Source: RPQJ01 sp963777725
GTDB lineage: Bacteria > Pseudomonadota > Gammaproteobacteria > Steroidobacterales > Steroidobacteraceae
Reading direction: 5' to 3'
Assembly (NCBI GenBank): GCA_963777725.1
Contig: CAVZRR010000003.1
Location: forward strand, 1 to 64,000
DNA: 64,000 nucleotides
Shown here: positions 1 to 7,334 of the stretch, piece after piece
Layout of the letters: each line of letters starts with the position of its first letter
Numbering within the stretch: position 1 is the first letter of the stretch
Notes under the pieces: model-generated
What the model was told of the DNA's origin: nothing
The model's database searches: none
Seen by the model: only the letters and a program-made list of their open reading frames with translations
Translations under genes and position numbers: made by a program

Positions 1-923
1 ATGGCCGCTGCGATGGCCTTGCCCAGGTCGATGATGTTGCCGTCGCTGGTCATCGAAATGCCAAGCATCAGCACCTGCTGCCCGTTGTGCCGCACCGTGT
101 AGGTGGGCGGATCCTCGAAGCCACGACGGACCGTCGTGAAGTCGCCGAGCTTAATCAGCCGGCCGCCGGCGGCGACCGGCACGTTGCGGATGTCGTCTTC
201 GCTCTGGAACTGGCCGGTCACGCGCACGAAGACGCGGTCCCCGCGGGTGTCGAGCGAACCGCCCGGTAGCACGCTGTTCTGGGCCGTGAGGCTCTCGGCG
301 ACCTGCAGCGGCGTGATGCCGAGGGCCGCGAGGCGCACGTGGGAGAACTCGACGTAGATGCGCTCGCCCTGGCGGCCAAAAAGCACGTCCACCTTCTTGA
401 CCATCGGCACCTTGAGCAGGCGCCGCTTGACGTCCTCGGCGATATCCCCGAGTTCCGCCTGGCCGATGCCGTCGCCCTTCACGGCGTACATCAGGCCGTA
501 GACGTCGCCGTACTCGTCATTGAAGATCGGGCCGACGACGCCGTCCGGCAGTTCGAGCTCGAGGTCGGCGAACTTCTTGCGCGCCTGGTACCAGGCCTTG
601 AGCTGGTCTGCCTTCGAGGTGCCACCCCGGACGGTCAGGGTCATACCGCCGAAGCCCTGCCGCGCGAACGTCACGACCTTCTCGTAGTGGTCGATCTGCT
701 CGAACTTCTTCTCCATGCGGTTCAGCACTTCGTCCTGGACCTGCTGTGAGGTGGCGCCCGGCCAGATCACGATCGCCGTCATCGACGGCACGGAGAAGTT
801 CGGATCCTCCAGCTGCCCGAGCCGTGGGAAGCCGACAACGCCGGCCACAGCGATCACGAGGATCAGGAACAGGACGATGGAGCGGTGCTCGAGCGCCCAC
901 GCGGAGAGGTTGAAGGATTTCAT
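1..923 (-). CDS. RND efflux permease, N-terminal part (partial)
   Basis: Inner-membrane pump subunit of a tripartite RND efflux system; about 307 N-terminal residues are present and the gene runs off the left edge. It starts MKSFNLSAWALEHRS, with a first membrane helix near residues 15-33. Porter-domain sequence typical of HAE1/AcrB-like proteins follows (LEDPNFSVP, then WPGATSQQVQDEV). Its ATG overlaps the stop of the adaptor gene in an ATGA, so adaptor and pump should be translationally coupled. Substrate cannot be told from this part. The RND family call is firm; the subfamily is not. Confidence 0.93.
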   Translation of the reverse strand, partial: MKSFNLSAWALEHRSIVLFLILVIAVAGVVGFPRLGQLEDPNFSVPSMTAIVIWPGATSQQVQDEVLNRMEKKFEQIDHYEKVVTFARQGFGGMTLTVRGGTSKADQLKAWYQARKKFADLELELPDGVVGPIFNDEYGDVYGLMYAVKGDGIGQAELGDIAEDVKRRLLKVPMVKKVDVLFGRQGERIYVEFSHVRLAALGITPLQVAESLTAQNSVLPGGSLDTRGDRVFVRVTGQFQSEDDIRNVPVAAGGRLIKLGDFTTVRRGFEDPPTYTVRHNGQQVLMLGISMTSDGNIIDLGKAIAAA

Positions 924-2068
924 CGGGTGGCCTGATGCCCAGCGGCGGCGCCTTCAGGGGCACTGGGGAGCAGAACCTTCAGGTCCGGCGACATCTTGTG
1001 CACGCCGGCAACGACGACAAGCTCGCCCGCCGGGGGCCCGGAAACCAGCACTTCGTCGTTGCGATAGGCGTGCACCTCGACCGGCACCAGTTCGACGATC
1101 CCGACCCCCTCGGTCTTCGACCGACGCACGATCCACAGCGCCGGCTGCCCCTTGCTCTGGGAGATCGACGAGGCGGGAAGCGCGGCCGCTGCCGAGGACG
1201 ACACGGGACGATCCACGACGAGCGTGGCCGTGGCGCCGAGCGGCAGCGGCCGCGGGGGGGTCGGTTGCAGTCGCGCACGGAAAGTGCGTGTCTGCGCGGC
1301 GGCCTGGGGCGCAAGCTCGCGCAGGCTCACCTCGAACTTCTCGTTGGGTGAGCTCGCGAGCCAGGCCCGGTAGTGCGCCTGCCTGAACGTACCGAGGTGG
1401 TCCTCCGGCACGTCGATGACGATCTCGGGCTCGCCCTCGTTCGCGATCGAGACGACCGGCTGGCCCGCCGCCACGACCTGGCCGACCTCGAAGCGCACGG
1501 CCGTGACGACACCGCTGCGCGGCGCGCGCAGCACCGTGTACTGCAACTGGTTGCGTGCGAGCGCGAGCTGTCGCGCCTGGGCTTCTGCGGCGGCCTTCGT
1601 CGTCTGCGCGGCACTCTGCGCGTGCTCGTCGTCGGCGACGCTGACCGAACCGTCGGCCTTCAAGTCCTCGAGACGCTTGCGATCCGATTCGGCCTGCTTC
1701 GCATTCGCGGTCGCCGCGGTGAGCTGCTGCTCGGCGGCCTGCACGGCCAATCGGTAGTCACTGTCGTCGAGTACGGCCAGCACGTCCCCTTCACGCACGA
1801 CATCGCCTACGTCCACGCGCCGATCAATCACCTTGCCTCCGACGCGGAAGGCCTGCTCGACTTCGTGACGGGACTGCACGGTACCGACGTAACGATTCGC
1901 CTCGCGCGCTTCGCCGTAGCGGACTTCGACGGTGCGGACGGGCCGCAGCACTTCAGGGGCGGGCTCGTGGCTGCATGCGGTCAGCACCGCTGCGAGCGGT
2001 GCGACGATGGTCGCCAGGGCGATGGACGTCTTCACGACGGTTCCTCGGGGTCTGTTCAGGGGGTTCAT
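920..2068 (-). CDS. RND efflux periplasmic adaptor (MFP) lipoprotein
   Basis: Membrane-fusion protein linking the inner-membrane pump to the outer-membrane channel; 382 residues. A signal peptide ends in a lipobox-like LTAC, so a lipid-anchored periplasmic protein is expected. Order seen: half lipoyl domain (FRVGGKVIDRRVDVGD), alpha-hairpin rich in Ala/Glu/Lys (about 95-165), second half lipoyl segment (LRAPRSGVVTAVRFEVGQVV), then beta-barrel and membrane-proximal regions. Start and stop each overlap a neighbour in an ATGA, placing it between outer-membrane factor and pump. The ATG at 2068 was chosen for that coupling; a GTG a few codons later is possible. Confidence 0.93.
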   Translation of the reverse strand: MNPLNRPRGTVVKTSIALATIVAPLAAVLTACSHEPAPEVLRPVRTVEVRYGEAREANRYVGTVQSRHEVEQAFRVGGKVIDRRVDVGDVVREGDVLAVLDDSDYRLAVQAAEQQLTAATANAKQAESDRKRLEDLKADGSVSVADDEHAQSAAQTTKAAAEAQARQLALARNQLQYTVLRAPRSGVVTAVRFEVGQVVAAGQPVVSIANEGEPEIVIDVPEDHLGTFRQAHYRAWLASSPNEKFEVSLRELAPQAAAQTRTFRARLQPTPPRPLPLGATATLVVDRPVSSSAAAALPASSISQSKGQPALWIVRRSKTEGVGIVELVPVEVHAYRNDEVLVSGPPAGELVVVAGVHKMSPDLKVLLPSAPEGAAAGHQATR

Positions 2069-3528
2069 GGCTTGGACGTGTTCGCAGCGACGGGTTCGAA
2101 GGCCTGCCAGCCGCCGCCAAGGGCCTTGTAGAGCTGCACGCTGGCGAGCAGCAGCTGCGTGTCGCTGTCGTTGGAGCTGACGCGAACCACGAGCCGGGTG
2201 CGTTGCGCGTCGAGCAGCGGCAACAAGTCGATCTGGCCTCGGTTGTACAGCGACTGCGCGCGGCTGAACGCGGAGTCCGCCGACGTCGCCGCGATGTTCA
2301 GTGTTTCTGCCCGGGTCCGTTCGTTGCCGAACGCGACAAGAGTGTTCTCGACGTCCTCCAGCGCACGCACGATCGCGTCCTCGTAGCGCAGGACGGCCTC
2401 ACGCTGCCCAGCCTCGGCGATGTCATTGATCGCGCGCGTGCGCCCGGCGTTGAAGATGGGCATCGCCAGCATCGCGGCGGCGTTCGTGTACCGCGTTGCG
2501 CCGATCGCCTGGCCGTTAAGGTCCATCGTCGTCCGGCCGAAGAGCGCGTCGACGAAGAGGTGCGGAAACCACTCGGCGTGAGCCTGCTGACGCCGGGCAT
2601 TCGCAGCATCCAGCAGCGCTTTCGCGGCCAGCAGGTCGGGCCGGCGCTCGAGCAGTTCCGCGGGCTGGCCCGGACTCGTCTCGGGCACCACGAGTACGCC
2701 ATGCCACGGCGTGATGTTTGCCGCGTTGGCCGCCTGGTCGCCGACCAGCACAGCGATGCGGTGGCGGGAGACGGCGGCGACCGTCTCGAGCGGTGGGATC
2801 GCCGCACGCGCGCTCGCGGCGGCGGTCTGCGCGCGCTCGACATCGAACGGAGTGGCGAGGCCCACGCGACGGCGCGCCTTGACGAGCCGCAGTGTCTCGT
2901 CGTGTGCGGCCGAGATCGCGCGAACGGTCTCGAGTTGTCGCAGCGCCCCCACCAGCACGAAATAGTTGGTCGCGACGTCGCTCAGCACCAGCAGGCGTAC
3001 GCCGCGCACACCGTGCTCGGCCGCCAGTGCGTCAGCCTCGGCGGCCCTGGCGCCCGCGCGCAGGCCGCCCGCCAGGTCGATTTCCCAGGACACAGCGAGA
3101 CCGCCGGTGCCGGCCTTCGAGTCAGGAACCTTCTCGGTGACGGGCCCTTCGTAGCCGGTTCTCTGTTCGCTGTAGCCGGCGACGCCACTGATGCTCGGCA
3201 TCAGCCAAGAGCGGCTGATGACGGCGCCGGCTCGCGCAGCGCGCAGGCGCTCGGCGGCCAGCTTGACGTCCCGGTTCTCGATTGCGGCGCGGACAATGAG
3301 CTCGGAGAGGACTGGATCATGGAAATTCTGCCACCACGAAACCTCCGGCCGGGTTTCGAACTGCGCCGCGGCCGCGTACCGATTGGGCACCTCGACCTTG
3401 GCCTCGAGCGTGGGGGTCGTGCACCCCGCAAGGGCGCACACCATCGACGCCGTCAACGCGACGATCGCGGCTCGCACTTCGGGGCTGGCCAGCGATGGAA
3501 TCGAGGGGCGATGTGGAGATGAGCTCAT
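2065..3528 (-). CDS. Outer-membrane factor lipoprotein, NodT/OprM type
   Basis: TolC-like exit duct of the efflux system, 487 residues, normal for the family. The N-terminus has a signal peptide with lipobox LAGC near residue 36, followed by a NodT-like start (FETRPEVSWWQNFHDPVLSEL). Two outer-membrane-efflux repeats follow; the second contains ERRPDLLAAKALLDAANAR, a hallmark of this family. It is first in the operon and couples to the adaptor through an ATGA. No local regulator gene is seen next to it. Confidence 0.94.
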   Translation of the reverse strand: MSSSPHRPSIPSLASPEVRAAIVALTASMVCALAGCTTPTLEAKVEVPNRYAAAAQFETRPEVSWWQNFHDPVLSELIVRAAIENRDVKLAAERLRAARAGAVISRSWLMPSISGVAGYSEQRTGYEGPVTEKVPDSKAGTGGLAVSWEIDLAGGLRAGARAAEADALAAEHGVRGVRLLVLSDVATNYFVLVGALRQLETVRAISAAHDETLRLVKARRRVGLATPFDVERAQTAAASARAAIPPLETVAAVSRHRIAVLVGDQAANAANITPWHGVLVVPETSPGQPAELLERRPDLLAAKALLDAANARRQQAHAEWFPHLFVDALFGRTTMDLNGQAIGATRYTNAAAMLAMPIFNAGRTRAINDIAEAGQREAVLRYEDAIVRALEDVENTLVAFGNERTRAETLNIAATSADSAFSRAQSLYNRGQIDLLPLLDAQRTRLVVRVSSNDSDTQLLLASVQLYKALGGGWQAFEPVAANTSKP

Positions 3529-3635
3529 CGGGAACCTGAGAGGTCTGGACTCGAGGTGTGGGTAGCGTATTGGTCGGCGAGGCAGGAGTGGTCAACGATG
3601 GGTCGTCATTCCGTCCGGATTTCGTGAGCCCCCGC

Positions 3636-4082
3636 CTAACCCAGCTTGCGCATCGAACCGAGTTCCGCGCGGCAGGCTTCACCGAACGGTCGGATCGGAT
3701 CGGCGTCCACGGAGCGCGCGACATGACTCAATTCTTCGATCGTCAGGTTGTGCGAGAAATACTGGTCGGTGATGCGCACGATCAGTCGCTCCGCCTCGTT
3801 CAGCACCGGAGGTGACGCGCAGAGGCGGATGCGATTGATCAGCGCGTAGGCCTGCAACAGCGTTTCGGGCTTCTCCAGCCGATGTGTAAGCGCGTCCATG
3901 AGCAGCCTCGCGCACTCTCCGACGAATTCGCCGTACAGGGCCTCGCGTTTCTGCACTTCGTCCCGGACCAGTTCACGCAAGCTCTGCGATCGCTGAGTCA
4001 GCCACGCAGTCGCGATCGACGCGGAACCGCCAACGAGCGCTCCCATCACACCCGACAGCGCGCCGACCCATGAGACATCCAT
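3636..4082 (-). CDS. Small membrane-anchored protein of unknown function
   Basis: A 148-residue protein. The N-terminus (VGALSGVMGALVGGSASIATAWL, about residues 5-27) is a Gly/Ala-rich membrane segment. The rest is a soluble, charged, probably helical region beginning RSQSLRELVRDEVQKREALYGEF. It resembles small single-pass proteins seen across proteobacteria, but I cannot name a function. Its start overlaps the preceding gene by 37 bases on the same strand, so the three small genes here look like one unit. Confidence 0.6.
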   Translation of the reverse strand: MDVSWVGALSGVMGALVGGSASIATAWLTQRSQSLRELVRDEVQKREALYGEFVGECARLLMDALTHRLEKPETLLQAYALINRIRLCASPPVLNEAERLIVRITDQYFSHNLTIEELSHVARSVDADPIRPFGEACRAELGSMRKLG

Positions 4083-4438
4083 CGCGTTCCGCTCCTCAGC
4101 GCCCGGCCGACGGCCAGTCGGCCGCGAGGGCGGGGAAAACGAGCCCGTAATCGGTCGATGACCTGCTGCTCGACGTGCAGGACTGACGCCTCCCCGTGGG
4201 CATCGGCCACCGAGTCGCGAACGCCGAAGTGCATGGCCAGCATGTTGTGCAGCTTCCCGAAGGCGACTGGATTATTCGTTCCGCACACCGAAGCGTCGTT
4301 GCGCACTACTCGCTCGGCGACGCCGGGGTCGAGGATCCTTACCTGGCAAAGCAGCGCCAGCCTTGCGATCTCGGAATCGATGTCGTCCAGGCTTCTCATC
4401 AAGCGTGCCGTGGAGGTCTCGTCTAGAGGTTCTGTCAT
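4046..4438 (-). CDS. Hypothetical protein, middle gene of a three-gene unit
   Basis: A 130-residue soluble protein with an acidic N-terminus (MTEPLDETSTARLMRSLDDIDSEIARLALLCQ). I recognise no family. The C-terminal 30 residues are Arg/Gly-rich and overlap the next gene out of frame, so the true 3' end could be earlier if an indel is present, as in many genes here. Reality is supported by the ATGA overlap with the upstream gene at 4435-4438. Function unknown. Confidence 0.5.
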   Translation of the reverse strand: MTEPLDETSTARLMRSLDDIDSEIARLALLCQVRILDPGVAERVVRNDASVCGTNNPVAFGKLHNMLAMHFGVRDSVADAHGEASVLHVEQQVIDRLRARFPRPRGRLAVGRALRSGTRWMSHGSARCRV

Positions 4439-4656
4439 CGTTCAACCCTCGAAGGATCGGCCGGTTGTTCGTTCACGTGCTCGAGAAGGTCTCGTGCGAG
4501 GCTGTCGAGAAGCTCGCCGCCCGAGGTGAATTCCAGTTGTCGGCCCGTGACGAGGTTCTCGATGCGGCCAGCGAGCGCGGGGGCCGTGGCGTCACCGCGC
4601 AACTTCACGACGTAGGCGCGTCGGCTCGGGTACTTCGGATCGGCTCTGAGCGGCAT
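4435..4656 (-). CDS. Short conserved hypothetical protein
   Basis: A 73-residue protein whose core (AYVVKLRGDA, then GRIENLVTGRQLEFTSGGELLDSLARDL) resembles a widespread family of very short proteins with the pattern 'RVEHVxSGExxxFxSxxELLxFL'. These have no known function. The stop overlaps the next start in an ATGA, typical of a coupled small operon. The family resemblance is from memory, not a search. Confidence 0.6.
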   Translation of the reverse strand: MPLRADPKYPSRRAYVVKLRGDATAPALAGRIENLVTGRQLEFTSGGELLDSLARDLLEHVNEQPADPSRVER

Positions 4657-4861
4657 TGGGGTGGCTTGCGAGGAAGATGGCAGTCAGCGTAGTCCCCCGG
4701 TTTCCTCAAGTCGTCAGCAAGAGGTCGGCATTAGGTCAGCCTTGCGCGAAGGGCGAACCCCGCCGCGTCGAGTTGCCGCGCCGCGCCCTCGCTCGACTCA
4801 GACCAAACAACGACGGTTCGCTGACCACCGGGCGGACCGCCGGGACTACGCTGCTCTCCGT

Positions 4862-6244
4862 ATGAGGAACCTGCGCTTTCCGTTCACGTTTGCACTCGCC
4901 GCCGCTCCCGCGGCACGTGCCGTAGCCTGCTCGACCAGAGCGTGGTCAGCGTTCGTCATCGTCGCCATCGCATTCGTCCTGACGGGTTGTGCGACGACCT
5001 TCCCGATGATGCCGACCCCGGCGCTCTATACGGGCGCGAATGCAAAGCCGCTGTTCGACGACTCGTCGATCGACAGTGGCCGGCCGTCCCTCGATCTGCT
5101 GTTCATCACTGATCGTGCCCGGGTAGCGCAGGCCGGCGGCCTGCCGTACAGCGCAGAGCGATCGCGTTCGATGGCGTTCGGGTCGACCACGATCGAGTTC
5201 GGCGCCGGCCTCTCGTGGGACGCGCTGGTCAAGGCAAGCACTGCGACGAAACGCGTCCATCCGGTGCAGCTCAAGCTCGGGCCGACCGCGGAGCGCGGGC
5301 ATTTTCCGGCCACGCCGTTCGAAGTCGTCGTCGCTGCAGATGGCGTGAGACGCGTACCCGCCGTGGTCCATGCCTATGAAGAGACGAAACAGCAGTTGCA
5401 GACCGAGATTGCGCGGCGACTCGTGGTTGCCCGCCGCAAGGAGGTCGTGCTGTTCGTGCACGGGTACCACAACAGTTTCGAGCAAGCCGCGCTCAGTATG
5501 GGCGAGCTGTGCCACTTCCTGGGGCGGGACTTCGTGTGCGGCATCTTCACGTGGCCCGCGCGCGGACGGCGCGGCATCCTCTTCGGCTACGGCTTCGACC
5601 GGGAGTCCTCCGAATACGCGGTCGATGACCTGTTGAAGACGATCCGGATCGTCGGCCGGACGCCGGGAGTGGAGCGCGTTCACCTGATCGCGCACAGCCG
5701 CGGCACGGACACTCTCACGTCGGCAGTGGCTGCGCTCAGCGTCGAAGCGTATGGACTGCAGAGCTCGCTGGACCGCGAGTTTCACATCGGCAACGTCGTC
5801 CTCGTCGCTCCCGACCTCGACGGCGACGTCGCACTGACCAAGATCTTCAAAGTGTTCTCCGACCCCGACCTGCCGTTCGGCGGGACAGCCGCCCCGCTCG
5901 CCGTCATCCCCCCGTCGCCTGGCCTCAGGGTCACGCTCTACGTCTCGCCCGACGACAAGGCGCTCGCGACGGCGAGCTGGCTGATGGGCAGCATCGCGCG
6001 GCTGGGACGGATCGACGCAACGATGTTGAACGCTGACCAGATCGCAGCGATCGCATCGCTAGGCGCGGTCGACATCATCCAGGTCCGCGGGCGAACCGAC
6101 TTCTTCGGTCACAGCTACCTGGCGTCCAATCCGCAGGTGAGCGCCGACATCATTGCGCTGCTGCGATACGACCTGCGGCCCAATGAGCCCGGCCGGTCCC
6201 TCGAACACGTCACGGGGCCTTTCTGGCAGGTGGCGAGACCGTGA
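4862..6244 (+). CDS. Alpha/beta-hydrolase lipoprotein (DUF900 type)
   Basis: A probable esterase/lipase-fold protein, 460 residues from the ATG chosen here. That ATG gives a hydrophobic signal region ending in lipobox VLTGC near residue 42; the frame is open 200 bases further upstream without signal-like sequence. The domain contains VVLFVHGYHNSFEQA (oxyanion strand), the nucleophile elbow LIAHSRGTDTL with Ser, and LVAPDLDGDV, the DUF900/COG4782 layout. Substrate unknown. It lies 49 bases upstream of the LpxR-like gene on the same strand, so co-expression in envelope metabolism is plausible. Confidence 0.8.
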   Translation: MRNLRFPFTFALAAAPAARAVACSTRAWSAFVIVAIAFVLTGCATTFPMMPTPALYTGANAKPLFDDSSIDSGRPSLDLLFITDRARVAQAGGLPYSAERSRSMAFGSTTIEFGAGLSWDALVKASTATKRVHPVQLKLGPTAERGHFPATPFEVVVAADGVRRVPAVVHAYEETKQQLQTEIARRLVVARRKEVVLFVHGYHNSFEQAALSMGELCHFLGRDFVCGIFTWPARGRRGILFGYGFDRESSEYAVDDLLKTIRIVGRTPGVERVHLIAHSRGTDTLTSAVAALSVEAYGLQSSLDREFHIGNVVLVAPDLDGDVALTKIFKVFSDPDLPFGGTAAPLAVIPPSPGLRVTLYVSPDDKALATASWLMGSIARLGRIDATMLNADQIAAIASLGAVDIIQVRGRTDFFGHSYLASNPQVSADIIALLRYDLRPNEPGRSLEHVTGPFWQVARP

Positions 6245-6293
6245 TTGGCACGCAGCAACTGCCAGTGAGCGGCACTCACACAAGGAGACCATC

Positions 6294-7334
6294 GTGAAAC
6301 AGATCCCCGACTTGCATGAATCCGCCCTCAAGGTCGCGTTGGTGGCGCTGGTGTCGTGTTGCGCCGTCGGCTGCGTGACGCAATCGACTGGCGCTTACGA
6401 CGGGGCGATGACGATAACGGTGGAGAACGACACATTCACAGGAACCGACAACAATTACACGAACGGAATCGGTGCCACGTGGAATTCAAACGAGATCAGT
6501 ACCTACGGCGACGAGCGCTTCGTTCGCAAGTGGGCCGACTTCTGGTCATTCCTGCCGTTCGCCGCCGATGACGGCTATCAGACGTATGCATCGTGGTCCG
6601 TTGCCCAGGAGATGCATACGCCAGACGACATCGAGGATCCGAACCCGCCCGAGGACGACCAGCCGTATGCGGGCGTTCTCTACCTGGACAACGTGCTGTA
6701 TGCGCGTCGGGATCGTACGACACACGCGTGGTCCCTCAAGGTGGGCGTGGTGGGTCCGGCATCACAAGCGGAAGACGTACAGAAATGGTTCCACGACGTG
6801 ATCGGCGCCGACGAGCCGATGGGCTGGGACACGCAACTACCGGACGAGCCACTCGTCAACGTGGCTTACTCGGTCGCCCATCTGTGGGCAAAAGGGGAAG
6901 TCGGCAGGTCCGCCTCATGGCGACTCGTTCCGGTAGGCACCGTGGCTCTCGGCAACTACTTCACAGGTATCGCAGCGGGCATGTACGGGGAGGTCGGCTG
7001 GAACCTGGTGGATGCCCTGGGTTTGCCCGCACTTCGTTCAGGGCTCAACGCCGCATCAACCGTCGGTGTCGGGCCGGTGAATGGCTGGTCAGTTGCATTC
7101 TTCGGCGGATTCGGTGGTTACGGCGTTGCACACTATCTGCCGCTCGACGGTACGGTGTTCCGCGACAGCCGATCGGTTGATTCGGAGCCCTTCATCGGGA
7201 CCGGTACGATCGGCATCGCCGTGCGACATCGCGGCTTCGTCCTGAGCCTCGCCCAGACCTATTTCACCGACATGTTCGAAACCGAGCGGAAGAACGCAGA
7301 ATTCGGCACGTTGAGCGTGTCATGGTTCTTCTAA
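6294..7334 (+). CDS. lpxR: LpxR-like outer-membrane lipid A 3'-deacylase (DUF2219)
   Basis: Outer-membrane beta-barrel expected to remove the 3'-acyloxyacyl chain of lipid A. The 346-residue frame begins at a GTG preceded by AAGGAGA. A signal peptide (VALVALVSCCAVGC) is followed by family hallmarks VENDTFTGTDNNYTNGIGATW and EDDQPYAGVLYLDN, and the chain ends in aromatic LSVSWFF as an outer-membrane barrel should. Length is close to LpxR (about 320). It ends four bases into the convergent regulator gene. Activity is inferred from family. The presence of a Cys after the signal peptide suggests, but does not prove, lipidation. Confidence 0.82.
   Translation: MKQIPDLHESALKVALVALVSCCAVGCVTQSTGAYDGAMTITVENDTFTGTDNNYTNGIGATWNSNEISTYGDERFVRKWADFWSFLPFAADDGYQTYASWSVAQEMHTPDDIEDPNPPEDDQPYAGVLYLDNVLYARRDRTTHAWSLKVGVVGPASQAEDVQKWFHDVIGADEPMGWDTQLPDEPLVNVAYSVAHLWAKGEVGRSASWRLVPVGTVALGNYFTGIAAGMYGEVGWNLVDALGLPALRSGLNAASTVGVGPVNGWSVAFFGGFGGYGVAHYLPLDGTVFRDSRSVDSEPFIGTGTIGIAVRHRGFVLSLAQTYFTDMFETERKNAEFGTLSVSWFF

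Noticed and set aside
5026..5785. - strand ORFs opposite the DUF900 hydrolase
   Set aside because: Shadows without domain or ribosome-binding site.
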